A stretch of DNA of 64,000 bases from assembly GCA_963680875.1 (NCBI GenBank), contig OY804589.1:31288962-31352961 (forward strand), written 5' to 3'. Origin of the DNA: Bathymodiolus brooksi (lineage: Eukaryota; Mollusca; Bivalvia; Mytilida; Modiolidae). The notes beneath the pieces were generated by a model. The model did no database searches. It was not told the DNA's origin and saw only the letters and a program-made list of their open reading frames with translations. Each line of letters starts with the position of its first letter. Position 1 is the first letter of the stretch. Positions 20,513 to 31,894 of this stretch are shown here, piece after piece. The position numbers and the translations under genes were made by a program.

Positions 20513-22042
20513 CCTCTTTAAGTAAAATCAGATCTCTCACTTGCTCCCTCTTTGAATAAAATCAGATCTCTCACTTTCTCCCCCTTTGAATAAAATCAGA
20601 TCTCTCACTTTCTCCCCCTTTGAATAAAATCAGATCTCTCACTTGCTCCCCCTTTGAATAAAATCAGATCTCTCACTTTCTCCCCCTTTGAGTAAAATCA
20701 GATCTCTCACTTTCTCCCCCTTTGAGTAAAATCAGATCTCTCACTTTCTCCCCCTTTGAATAAAATCAGATCTCTCACTTGCGCCCCCTTTGAATAAAAT
20801 CAGATCTCTCACTTTCTCCCCCTTTGAGTAAAATCAGATCTCTCACTTTCTCCCCCTTTGAGTAAAATCAGATCTCTCACTTGCTCCCCCTTTGAGTAAA
20901 ATCAGATCTCTCACTGCCCCCCCTTTGAGTAAAATCAGATCTCTCACTTGCTCCCTCTTTGAGTAAAATCAGATCTCTCATTTGCTCCCTCTTTGAATAA
21001 AATCAGATCTCTCTCTTGCTCCACCTTTGAGTAAAATCAGATCTCTCACTTGCTCCCCCTTTGAGTAAAATCAGACCTCTCACTTGCTCCACCTTTGAAT
21101 AAAATCAGATCTCTCACTTTCTCCCCCTTTGAGTAAAATCAGATCTCTCACTTTCTCCCCCTTTGAGTAAAATCAGATCTCTCACTTGCTCCCCCTTTGA
21201 GTAAAATCAGATCTCTCACTGCTCCCCCTTTGAGTAAAATCAGATCTCTCACTTGCTCCCTCTTTGAGTAAAATCAGATCTCTCATTTGCTCCCTCTTTG
21301 AATAAAATCAGATCTCTCTCTTGCTCCACCTTTGAGTAAAATCAGATCTCTCACTTGCTCCCCCTTTGAGTAAAATCAGACCTCTCACTTGCTCCACCTT
21401 TGAATAAAATCAGATCTCTCACTTGCTCCCCCTTTGAGTAAAATCAGATCTCTCACTTTCTCCCCCTTTGAGTAAAATCAGATCTCTCACTTGCTCTCCC
21501 TTTGAGTTAAAATCAGATCTCTCACTTGCCCCCCCCCCCCTTTTGAATAAAATCAGATCTCTCACTTGCTCCCCCTTTGAATAAAATCAGATCTCTCACT
21601 TGCTCCCCCTTTGAATAAAATCAGATTTCTCACTTGCTCTCCCTTTGAGTTAAAATCAGATCTCTCACTTTCTCCCCCTTTGAGTAAAATCAGATCTCTC
21701 ACTTTCTCCCCCTTTGAGTAAAATCAGATCTCTCACTTGCTCCCCCCTTTGAGTAAAATCTCAGATATCTCACTTGCCCCCCCCTTTGAATGAAATCAGA
21801 TCTCTCACTTGCCACCCCCCCCCCCCCCCCCCCTCCTTGAGTAAAATCAGACATCTCACTTGCTCCCCCTTTGAGTAAAATCAGATCTCTCACTTGCTCC
21901 CCCTTTGAATAAAATCAGATCTCTCACTTGCCCCCCCCCCCTCTTTGAATGAAATTAGATCTCTCACTTGCCCCCCCACCCCCTTGAGTAATATCAGATC
22001 TCTCATGTGCTCCCCCTTTGAGTAAAATTAGATCTCTCACTT
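20513..22042 (+). repeat. 34-bp minisatellite, about 45 copies
   Basis: Unit TCAGATCTCTCACTTGCTCC + CCCTTTGAGTAAAA, with G/A, C/T and poly-C length variants. Larger blocks are themselves duplicated (about 20880-21060 and 21200-21370). It ends directly on a V-SINE tail fragment. Confidence 0.97.
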
Positions 22043-22085
22043 GATGAAATATTATTGAAAGTTGCGTTTAACACCAAAACCAAAC
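22043..22085 (+). mobile_element. V-SINE tail-only fragment at array edge
   Basis: GATGAAATATTATTGAAAGT then TGCGTTTAACACCAAAACC. Confidence 0.65.
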
Positions 22086-23516
22086 CACCAACCAAACCAA
22101 AACAGATTGTAATCTTCCATACAAGTACTACATGTCTATTGGCTGCTCTTGTGTAGTACATTTATAATATATTTAATATTAATCTTCATGCCAAACACTA
22201 AATATGGTGGGCAGACATCGTCGAGTGATGTCCAAATCAGACATCTTCTTTCTAAGTTGTTTGGACCAGGTCATCTAATAGAGCATTATTAATTTAAACT
22301 TAAAACATATTTTATTGTTTAAAAAGACAAAAGGATAATAAAATATGTTTGAATTTTAAAGTAATAATGCGTTGGCGTTATTATTTCTATGGTTACACGT
22401 TTGGTTAATGAAAAGAATGAAAATTATTGATGATATAATACTGTGTTGTGATAACAACAAAAAAACGCAGTGCATTGCACTATTTAAAAGGAGCTATTTG
22501 ATAAATGGCTTATTATATACATGTATTGATTTAAATGTATGCATACGACGTCTTTACTATCCTCCCAGTTATGTCCTGGCAACAAAGAAACCAAGAATTC
22601 CCATAGGAAACGCATAAAGTCCACCACTGACCACGAGTGATATAATATACTGTCAAATCGATATCCAAACTGTACTTTCAAAGTTTATTGACTGCCGACC
22701 CTGACCGGTCACTGACATTCAGACAACCGCTAGGTGTCGCACAAAATATTTTAAGATATTGCGCATCCCTTCGTAACAATACATAAGTTACCGGCGAGCA
22801 TTACATAAGGTAGGTTAACATGTCTTCTTTATTTATTATTATTTAATTATTGTATTGTGTCATTCGTCCATTTAATTTAATCGATATTGACTATAAGTAG
22901 ACATAAGTAATTATTTCATGTGTAGAAGAAGTGAAAAAACAACCTTTAAATGTATCCCTCGTCGGTATTCTCTAACACTTATTTATTATAATTAAGGTGA
23001 TATTGTTCATAATTATATTTTAGACGCACTGCTGGTACCTCGCCTGTATGTGCACCCGATGTAAAGGGGTAGTTATTCTAAATAAACATATATCGGCGTC
23101 TACAGTGTACACCATATTTTGTATAATATTATTGGAACTTTCATATAATTAATGTTAAAAGTGGCATTAAGCATCATAAACCTATAATTAATGGAGATAT
23201 GAAACTGGGGGAGGGGGGATATTGAACATAGGTCAAATAATGTCGCCTTATTGTTAAATAGAATAATAAACTTTTGGGTACAGTCTATTTATAATTTATT
23301 AATCGTTTGTCAGGCACCAAAAAAGCTTCTCAAAGTTATCTTTGGGGCTGTGATTATTTTGAAGGAAAAATATTTGTCTGGCCAAAACAAATTTATAATG
23401 CTTCAATGCCGGTTAAAAACGAAGGAATATAATAAATTTAAAATTAATTGACATAGGACATTATTATTTTTACTTGACCGTGTTTTAATTTTTTTTTTTA
23501 TAGTAGCTTAATTTTT
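22086..23516. other. THR intron 1, no gene recognised
   Basis: Relatively repeat-poor. A more GC-rich stretch with ACCGGTCACTGAC and GTCGCACAAAAT at 22640-22810 ends in ATAAG|GTAGGTTA, which could be a donor, but I cannot support an exon. A GGAGGGGGGA run is at 23208. ORFs at 22372 and 23251 have no known motif. Confidence 0.35.
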
Positions 23517-23527
23517 ATTACTAAGAT

Positions 23528-23589
23528 GAGTTCGTATGCCGCTCATCTAAAATGTTGTTGAAAGTGGCGTTAAACACTATAAACTCCCA
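23528..23589 (+). mobile_element. Internally deleted V-SINE with TSD, at array start
   Basis: B-box remnant GAGTTCGTATGCCGCTCAT joined to the tail (GTTGTTGAAAGTGGCGTTAA). ATTACTAAGAT occurs just before it (23517-23527) and again right after the tail, inside the first unit of the 54-bp array. Confidence 0.7.
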
Positions 23590-25035
23590 ACCCGCCCTAC
23601 CCTATTACTAAGATTATTTGTCAGATCTCTCTATAAACCCCCAACCCACTCTACCCTATTACTAAGATTATTTGTCAGATCTCTCTATAAACCCCCAACC
23701 CACCCTACTCTATTACTAAGATTATTTGTCAGATCTCTCTATAAACCCCCAACCCACTCTACCCTATTACTCAGATTATTTGTCAGATCTCTCTATAAAC
23801 CCCCAACCCACCCTACCCTATTACTAAGATTATTTGTCAGATCTCTCTATAAACCCACAACCCACCCTACCCTATTACTAAGATTATTTGTCAGATCTCT
23901 CTATAAACCCCCAACCCACCCTACTCTATTACTAAGATTATTTGTCAGATCTCTCTATAAACCCTCAACCCACCCTACTCTATTACTAAGATTATTTGTC
24001 AGATCTCTCTATAAACCCTCAACCCACCCTACTCTATTACTAAGATTATTTGTCAGATCTCTCTATAAACCCACAACCCACCCTACCCTATTACTAAGAT
24101 TATTTGTCAGATCTCTCTATAAACCCTCAACCCACCCTACCCTATTACTAAGATTATTTGTCAGATCTCTCTATAAACCCCCAACCCACCCTACCCTATT
24201 ACTAAGATTATTTGTCAGATCTCTCTATAAACCCCCAACCCACCCTACCCTATTACTAAGATTATTTGTCAGATCTCTCTATAAACCCCCAACCCACCCT
24301 ACCCTATTACTAAGATTATTTGTCAGATCTCTCTATAAACCCCCAACCCACCCTACCCTATTACTAAGATTATTTGTCAGATCTCTCTATAAACCCCCAA
24401 CCCACCCTACCCTATTACTAAGATTATTTGTCAGATCTCTCTATAAACTCCCAACCACCCTATCCTATTACTAAGATTATTTGTCAGATCTCTCTATAAA
24501 CCCTCAACCCACCCTACCCTATTACTAAGATTATTTGTCAGATCTCTCTATAAACCCTCAACCCACCCTACTCTATTACTAAGATTATTTGTCAGATCTC
24601 TCTATAAACCCTCAACCCACCCTACCCTATTACTAAGATTATTTGTCAGATCTCTCTATAAACCCCCAACCCACCCTACTCTATTACTAAGATTATTTGT
24701 CAGATCTCTCTATAAACCCCCAACCCACCCTACCCTATTACTAAGATTATTTGTCAGATCTCTCTATAAACCCTCAACCCACCCTACCCTATTACTAAGA
24801 TTATTTGTCAGATCTCTCTATAAACCCTCAACCCACCCTACTCTATTACTAAGATTATTTGTCAGATCTCTCTATAAACCCTCAACCCACCCTACCCTAT
24901 TACTAAGATTATTTGTCAGATCTCTCTATAAACCCCCAACCCACCCTACCCTATTACTAAGATTATTTGTCAGATCTCTCTATAAACCCACAACCCACCC
25001 TACCCTATTACTAAGATTATTTGTCAGATCTCTCT
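23590..25035 (+). repeat. 54-bp minisatellite, about 27 copies
   Basis: Unit TATAAACCCCCAACCCACCC + TACCCTATTACTAAGATTATTTGTCAGATCTCTC. Very homogeneous; variants are mostly C/T in the C-rich part. The C-rich half matches a SINE tail end and ATTACTAAGAT matches the SINE target site. Confidence 0.97.
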
Positions 25036-25365
25036 CTATATATATGTATATTGATGTGCTATAAGTAAAAATGTGTTTTCTTTCCGATTTGTTTTTATTG
25101 TTTTTATTTTATTTTCTGACGACAGAAACACAAAAGAGACACACTGTTATGTGATTTATTAAATATAGACGTGATTGTCTCTAACAAGACCTGTCTCATG
25201 TGTGAATGGCTTTATTGTCAATAGAAGAAAATCCTATAAAATTAACATGTATTGTTTCTCCTCCAAGCATGTTGCACTTTAAGAAGTAAGAGCAAAACTA
25301 GTCTTCTATATAGATCATGTCTTTTCACTAAATAATTCTAGGTTAGGTGATTTTGTTAAGGGGTC

Positions 25366-25421
25366 ATCGTGGTTGTGACCGAATAGTAGTTGGCTTTCCA
25401 ACTACCTGTGCAACTAATGCC
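25366..25421 (+). mobile_element. V-SINE head fragment
   Basis: GTTGTGACCGAATAGTAGTT and CAACTACCTGTGCAACTAATGCC, interrupted at 25422 by the gypsy LTR. Confidence 0.65.
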
Positions 25422-25781
25422 TGTTAAAGTGATATTTTTGACTATTTTATTCTTTCATAATATTCTGTTTTCAATCAATTATCGGACACTCATACCATGT
25501 GAACTTTATGTGAACTTTAATGACAGTACCAGTTGATAACAGAGACTGTAAAACAATAGTTAAAGAATTTGACTCTGCAGTATGGCAGTTCCTATTTCCT
25601 TTGCACATAGATATAAAGAGCTAGGGACTTCCCATACTTATTAGTTTAAGTTTTGAGAGTTGTCTTGCAGACACCAACATCATTGTATTTTTATGTTACA
25701 CTTTAGCCACGGAATAAATAAATATTATGAAACTGATTAATTGACTTGGTGCTCATTTAAGTCCAAATTTTGTGTGTAACA
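25422..25781 (+). repeat. 5' LTR of gypsy element
   Basis: Starts TGTTA and ends TAACA (perfect 5-bp inverted ends), 360 bp. Includes a TATA-like ATATAAAGAG (25612) and an AATAAATAAA signal (25714). The end lies 4 bp before the PBS. Confidence 0.65.
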
Positions 25782-25785
25782 TAAG

Positions 25786-25798
25786 TGGTGGCAGCGGT
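25786..25798 (+). other. Primer binding site, tRNA-Leu type
   Basis: TGGTGGCAGCGGT is complementary to the 3' end CACCGCTGCCA-CCA of animal tRNA-Leu(AAG/TAG). Confidence 0.6.
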
Positions 25799-25878
25799 AC
25801 GGATATTTTCAAGAATATATACAGTTATTTCAGACAATTGTTATTATAGTGTAATTGGAAATAGTATAATTCTTTAAA

Positions 25879-27167
25879 ATGGAAACCATGGATTTAAGTG
25901 AAGCATCAGGAGTACAAATAGAGGATTCAATCATAAAACACAGACCAAGAAGAATAGCTGTCGATAAGTTAATTAACTTTACCGAAGATGAAAATCAACA
26001 GGAATCGGATGAAGATGATCAACTAATATTTAAACAACCAAAGGGACCGGTAACGAGAAGAGCAGCTCGAAAAAGGATAGAACCAACAAATGAGAGCATT
26101 GAACTTAAAAGAGAAAAACTTGCACTCGAAAGGGAAAAACTTGCACTCGAAAGAGAAAAACTTGCACTCGAAAGGGAAAAACTTGCACTCGAAAGAGAAA
26201 AACTTGCACTCGAAAGGGAAAAACTTGCACTCGAAAGAGAAAAACTTGCACTCGAAAGAGAAAAACTTGCACTCGAAAGGGAAAAACTTGCACTCGAAAG
26301 AGAAAAACTTGCACTCGAAAGAGAAAAACTTGCACTCGAAAGGGAAAAACTTGCACTCGAAAGAGAAAAACTTGCACTCGAAAGAGAAAAACTTGCACTC
26401 GAAAGAGAAAAACTTGCACTTGAAAGAGAAAAACTTGCACTCGAAAGGGAAAAATTGGCAGTTGAAATGGAGACATTAGCAGTGGAACGAGAAAGGATTA
26501 AATTACAACACATTGAACGTGAGAGGAAAGAAAGTGGCACTCTTCCATTCAAAGTTAAACTTCAACCCTTTGATCCAAAACATGATGACATTTTAACATT
26601 CTTGTCAGAATTTGATGCAGTAGCTATAGGAGATCAGGCAAAATGGAATAACAAATTGAGATTACTTCAACTTAGGACTTTACTAAATGGAGATGCAAGA
26701 CACATTTCATCACAAGCATCCACATCATATGGAGAACTGAAGAAAGCATTGACTGATCGCTATGGAAAACGTCCACATGAGTATTTTAAAGAGTTAATAA
26801 ACATTAAGAAAGAACCAAATCAAATGAAACCTATCGTTCGTTAATGTCAAGGATAATTGTTGATTTGAAGCGTTGCATCCGGGATAAAGATCCGATTGAA
26901 TTTTTGCAGAATGAATATTTCCTTAAGGCGCTGCATCCGACACAGGCACAGTGGGTGAGACGTAACAAAGGGAACGGTTCCTTAGTAGACGCCGCCGAGG
27001 ATTACATCACTCCGAATCAGAAATTCAATGAAAATCAACGGAATCTATTTCATCAGAGTAAAACAAGCAATGATCAAAGTAAGATACCGGACAAGAGGAA
27101 AGCTGGAAGATTACAAGATAACATTCAATGTTTCAACTGTAAAAAGTGGGGAAACTATTCCAGTTGA
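25879..27167 (+). pseudogene. gag with 16-fold REKLALE repeat
   Basis: Opens at 25879 and reads 321 codons to 26844, then a frame change to the continuation that ends in a stop at 27165. Residues 78-196 are 16 exact copies of REKLALE plus one REKLAVE (26110-26466), a heptad pattern expected to form a long charged coiled coil. Downstream is a capsid-like part (FDPKHDDILTFLSEF). The nucleocapsid zinc knuckle is broken: CFNC is followed by Asn where His is expected and by a stop before the last Cys. Confidence 0.8.
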
Positions 27168-27206
27168 TGCCCTAACATCCAAGTTGTATTTTAACTGGAC
27201 AGAATA

Positions 27207-27625
27207 CTACCTTATATACAGCTATTGGTCAGCCATTTGAGGCTAAACTTGCCATTGTTAATCTTGACACTCCGTATTACAAGGGTCATGCCCAAGTAGG
27301 ACTTGTTCCAGATTTAATGGCGGATGCCTTGCTTGGCATGGATATCATCAACAGGCATTCTGTTAATGTGGTGACAAGATCACAGTTCTCGAGAGAAAAA
27401 CTCCAGGAACAGAAATCAGAGAAAGCAATGGAAAATTGTGGTGTCATTCCTCAGGATTGGTTTGATGAAAATAATCCAGAGGACAACACTGTTAAGATCA
27501 AAGAAAGTGTCGACGAGGATCAGGATATTCCAGCAGCACATGACATTAGCATGGTAGATGCCGACATGTTAGCTGTACTGCAGAGGAATGTAGAAATAGA
27601 GCTTTTGAAACTGCAGAGTGCGTAG
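27207..27625 (+). pseudogene. Retropepsin remnant
   Basis: Reads ...LVPDLMADALLGMDII, the C-terminal retropepsin motif. The N-terminal part with the catalytic D(S/T)G is missing, apparently by deletion between 27168 and 27210. A stop at 27623 separates it from the integrase. Confidence 0.65.
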
Positions 27626-27630
27626 AAGAT

Positions 27631-28735
27631 ATGCCGAAAGCATTTTATTGGGAAAAGGATATTCTACGCAGGAAGTGGACCGCAGCAGACACGGTAAGTG
27701 TGTATCACCAAGTAGTTTTACCAGAATGCTTACGTGACTCTGTTATAACATTAGCCCATGATCAACCTTTAGCTGCTCATCTTGGTGTTGAGAAGACCAA
27801 GGAACGAATTATGAAGGCATTCTATTGGCCAGGAATCTTTAGAAATGTTAGTGAACATTGTATGGCATGTGATACATGTCAGAAGGTGGCCAAACGTACA
27901 AATGTAAAAGCACCTATGGTCAATACTCCGATCATCAGTGAACCTTTCAGCAAAATTTCAATGGACATTGTTGAATCAATCGTTAACCCGCACTAAAGGG
28001 GGAAACCAATTTATCTTGACAATTGTTGATGATGCTACCCGATATCCAGAAGCATATGCACTCAAAAGTTGTGATGCAGAAAATGTTGCAAACTGTTTGA
28101 TTGACTTATTTAGCAGAGTAGGGATTCCTCAAGCAATTTTAACAGATCATGGTACAAACTTTACAAGTGAACTTTTAAAACAACTGAATGACTTTCTGAA
28201 GGTCAAAGGCATCACAACATCACCTTATCATCCAGCAGCTAACGGGAAGACTGAGCGCTTTAATGCTACTTTGAAGTCCATGCTTAAGAAATTATGCGTT
28301 CAACAGAAATGTGAGTGGGACTTACTGTTGCCTTATGTACTTTTTGCATACAGGGAAGTACCCCATGAGGAGACAGGGTTTGCTCCATTTGAACTCTTGT
28401 ATGGATGGCCTGTACGAGGGCCGACACAAGTGATTAAAGATTACATGACAGGAGAGGAGTCACTCAATAAATCTGTTATTGAACACGTTGTTCAAATGCG
28501 TGAAACACTTGCTGAAGTTACACATTTGGTAAAAGACAACCTGAAATACAGAAAACAGCGTGTAAAATCATGGTACGACAGATCAGTAATTGAACGAACA
28601 TTTAGCGCCGGGGATGAAGTTCTCATCCTACTTCCTTCTGATACCAAACAGATGTCAGCGTAGTGGAAAGGGCCATTCCGTATTGTGGAACGAGTTAATG
28701 ATGTCAACTACAGAGTTAATGTTGGAAGCCGTAGA
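27631..28735 (+). pseudogene. Integrase (zinc-binding, core and GPY/F parts)
   Basis: H2C2 zinc-binding segment (HDQPLAAH ... CMACDTC), first catalytic Asp in SMDIV, a frame change near 27985, then TIVDDATRYPEA, second Asp in LTDHGTNF and Glu in NGKTERFNATL. After a stop at 28661 the reading frame continues with KGPF-type GPY/F sequence. All catalytic residues remain, but the reading frame is broken twice. Confidence 0.8.
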
Positions 28736-28739
28736 GGGA

Positions 28740-29721
28740 TAGTAACCTACCACATTAACCAAGAAGACCATCAACTTAGGTTGGAATATATTTTTCCAAA
28801 TGACCAATCCGAAACGTTGCAAGACATTGTTATTAACAACCAATTCACCTCTGTACAAAAATCACAGTTGAAGGACATATGTCAAGCCAATAAAGACATT
28901 TTTACCACAATACCAGGAAAATGTAAAATCGCAACACACAGTATACGCACCAACATTGAGACTCCAATTTCACAACGGCCATACCATATTCCAGTAGCTA
29001 AACGCGAAGTCGTTAAACAGCAACTTGACGACATGCTACGACAGGGACTAATAACTCCGTCAAAGAGTGCTTGGAGTGCACCAATTGTATTGGTAGCTAA
29101 GCCTGACAATTCTATTCGCATATGTATTGACTACAGAAGGCTAAATGCTATTAGTGTATCTGACAACTACCCAATCCCTCGAATTAGTGAAGTATTCGAG
29201 AAGATAGGGAGCGCTAAGTATCTGACCCAATTTGATTTAACAAAAGGATATTATCAGATCCCTTTATCGGAAGACACTAAGGACAAGTCAGTTTTTGTGA
29301 CACCGTATGGTCTTTTCCAGTTTGAAGTCATGCCATTTGAGATGAAGACATCCCCAGCCACTTTTGCGAGGCTTATGGATCATGAAATGAATGAATATCC
29401 ACATGCAGTAGCATACTTTGATGACATCGTCATATTTAGTGACACATGGGATGAACGCTTGGATCATATAAAGGATGTACTTGACAGAATCAAAGCAACT
29501 GGATTGACCATTCGACCGTCGAAATGCAAACTTAGGACATTTGAAATTGTGTGCCTTGGACACATTATCGGATCAGGAAAAATTCGACCTGATCCAAAGA
29601 AAATTGCAGCCATGATTGAATTCCCATTACCACTGACTAAGAAGGATTTGAGATCATTCTTGGGACTTACTGGATATTATAGACAATACATTATGGAATA
29701 CGCCAAAATAACTGCACGTTG
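28740..29721 (+). pseudogene. Reverse transcriptase
   Basis: Typical Ty3/gypsy RT: RICIDYRRLN, FDLTKGYYQIPL (catalytic Asp) and YFDDIVIFS (catalytic DD). One conserved motif is changed (MPFEMK where MPFGMK is usual). Frame intact through RT; it ends at a frame change near 29715. It follows the integrase directly. Confidence 0.85.
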
Positions 29722-30220
29722 ACCCAGTTGCTCAAAAAGAATAACCCGAACACCCTAAAATGGGGTCCGACTGAAACAGGTTCATTTAAACAACTGAAGG
29801 AAGTTTTAACTACGGAACCAGTGCTTGTAAATCCTGATTTTGACAAACCGTTTGTTCTGCAAACAGACGCTAGCAACACTTCCATTGGAGCTGTTTTAAT
29901 CCAGTATATCGGTGATGGAGAACATCCTGTAGCTTATATTAAGTAAGAAACTTTTACCACGAGAGCAAAATTATTCAACAATAGAGAAAGAGCTTTTGAC
30001 AATAGTGTGGGCAATTGGAGCATTGTCGTACTATTTGGATGGACGAAAATTGACCATTGAAACAGACCATAATCCATTAGCATGGTTGAACAAAATGAAA
30101 GATAAAAATCAAAGACTACTAAGATGGTCATTAGCTTTACAACCATACTCATTTGACATTAAATACCGGAAAGGCAAGCAAAATGCGAATGCTGATGGCT
30201 TATCTAGAATTTCAGTATAA
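29719..30220 (+). pseudogene. RNase H
   Basis: Catalytic residues in LQTDAS, EKELLTIVWA, ETDHNPL and NADGLSR are present, but a frame change near 29942 separates the first from the rest. Stop at 30218-30220 is the end of pol. Confidence 0.8.
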
Positions 30221-30374
30221 TGTTGAGAATTACATGTCAATTCAATTCTGAACGCTCCAAGTCAGAGTCGTAATCCTTGATGTTGGACTGTATGTATCAA
30301 GCAACTTGATTTAATTACAACTCAGGCACAGCAATATTTTTCTGTGATTAAGTATTTTCTCAAAAAAAAAGAAC

Positions 30375-30391
30375 AAAAAAAAAAGAGGGGG
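30375..30391 (+). other. Polypurine tract and possible 3' LTR start
   Basis: A10-GAGGGGG is followed by TGTATCGCACG at 30392, the expected layout for a 3' LTR start. However, the following sequence shows no match to the 5' LTR, and no LTR end could be fixed. Confidence 0.4.
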
Positions 30392-30870
30392 TGTATCGCA
30401 CGAAAATATGCATGTTTTTCATATTAAAGGAAAACCAAGCCACCATAGAATGGAGTGAAGCATTCATTCTATGATAATCAATAACATGGCTGACTATAAC
30501 TCGCTGCATTTTGATCCGGAGTATTAACTTCAAATTTGATGGAGGCGGGTTGACGCGGTGCATTAAATCGACATATAATTATTCTACATCCGGTTTATAA
30601 GCTATTTATATCAGTTCGGGTCATCAAGATCATGATCATAATGGTGCTTGTTCTTGGTGCGGACACTGAATTAGAAAAAAAATTGACAAATAAATTAGTT
30701 CCGCTTATGACTTGTTAAAGGCGGTCAGTATATTGTGTGGAAGATAGAGATTATATATTACTCTTGTATGTATACATGTATATTGTAAAACGTATTTATC
30801 TAGGGACATCTTATTAACCCATTTATCCTATTGAACAGAATATATTAATTCTGATATGCATGGTTGCAAT
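30392..30870. other. Sequence after gypsy pol, unassigned
   Basis: Contains a hairpin CATAGAATG...CATTCTATG (30444-30472) and a TATA-like GTTTATAAGC (30594). Could be a 3' LTR of a different subfamily or unrelated intron. Confidence 0.3.
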
Positions 30871-30875
30871 ATGTC

Positions 30876-30927
30876 AGCTCAAAAATCTCATTCTAACACT
30901 GTTGGGTTTAATTTGTACATGTATATA
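30876..30927 (+). mobile_element. tRNA-Leu-like SINE, tail only
   Basis: CAGCTCAAAAATCTCATTCT...ACACTGTTGGGTTTAATTT matches the tails at 5387-6216. Confidence 0.6.
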
Positions 30928-31021
30928 AAACCCCGAGCCCATAAATATTTCCATACGTAAAATAAAATCACTTCAGGTCTTGCATTGAATTCTTGCAGCT
31001 TTTGCATTTTCGTTTATTTTT

Positions 31022-31467
31022 ATTATACCCCCGCTCCCCGAAGGGGGAGGGGGTATACTGTTTTACCTCCGTCTGTCTGTTCGTCCATTCGTCCGTCCTT
31101 CCGTCCGTCCAAGATATTTTTCGTCGCATTTTTCTCAGTATCTGTTGAGGGCAGAAATCTGATATTTGGTCACAAGCTTCATATTGGTACCCCATAACGT
31201 GGGAAGCGTTTTTGGACCCATCAGATTCCTACTTCTGTTTGCCGACTTTGTTGATTTTTATACACATTGAACATACATTTTGTATATGCCCATTTTTAGT
31301 CGCATTTTTCTCAGCAACTATTGATGGCAGAAATCTGATATTTAGTCACAAGCTTTATATAGGTACCCCATATCATGGGAAGCGTTTTTTGACCCGTCAG
31401 ATTCCTACTTCATATTTGCCGAAGAGCGGGGGTATCGTAAGTGAACATTAGCTCACAGTTCACCTTG
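31022..31467 (+). mobile_element. HINE-like element, GGGGGTATAC family
   Basis: Start TATACCCCCGCTCCCCGAAG (self-complementary with GGGGGAGGGGGTATA), a (TCCG)n microsatellite, two ~155-bp units (TCGCATTTTTCTCAG...GATTCCTACTTC) and end GCGGGGGTATCG...AGCTCACAG. The layout parallels the 10249-10922 family with different sequence. Confidence 0.65.
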
Positions 31468-31499
31468 TTATTTATGATTCCTTAGCTTCCCTTCGTTAT

Positions 31500-31640
31500 A
31501 AGGGTAATAACAAAATTATCGAACTCCGAGCAATCTTACAAAGGGAAAGTCAAAACTCATAAGTATATAAACAGACAAAATCAGTCAACAACCGGAAAAC
31601 TGTGAAAACCGTAATGACCCTGACTTGGTACAGGCATTTC
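31500..31640 (+). repeat. Dispersed repeat (ACTTGGTACAGGCATT family)
   Basis: Second copy, near identical to 18948-19087, continuing into AAATGGTGGGTTGAATC. Confidence 0.8.
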
Positions 31641-31894
31641 TAAAGAAATGGTGGGTTGAATCAGATTTAAAGCGCCAACCCCCCTGTCCTTGAAGTAAAA
31701 CATCACCCGATTGGTCAGCTCTTATTTTATTTAGAAGGTCACATGAACGTGACCCCTTGTGTGGTTGCGTTAGATCTTCACCAGCGACGAAAAAAAAGGT
31801 GGGGGGGGGGGGGGGTAGGTGCGGAGATCTAGTTTTTAATTAGATAGAATTAGCATATGCTACGAAAGGCAATGGTTCTTGGTATTATTTTGAC

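Larger units (their letters stand above)
25422..30391 (+). mobile_element. Degenerate Ty3/gypsy retrotransposon, Gmr1-like domain order
   Basis: Order seen: 5' LTR, primer binding site, gag, protease remnant, integrase, reverse transcriptase, RNase H, purine tract. Integrase lies before RT, unlike most Ty3/gypsy elements; Gmr1-type elements are the known exception. The copy carries at least six lesions (frame changes near 26840, 27168-27316, 27985, 29715 and 29942; stops at 27165, 27623, 28661) and cannot make an intact polyprotein. It lies in THR intron 1 in antisense. The 3' flank does not repeat the 5' LTR. Confidence 0.85.

Noticed and set aside
22640..22815. Non-coding first exon with GT donor
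   Set aside because: Slightly higher GC and a donor-like site only; no partner exon, no conserved element to support it.
20513..25035. CRISPR-like direct repeats
   Set aside because: Units are contiguous without unique spacers, and the genome is animal; these are minisatellites.
26019..26552. Ser/Phe-rich ORFs in other frames over the gag repeat
   Set aside because: Shadow frames of the 21-bp gag heptad repeat.
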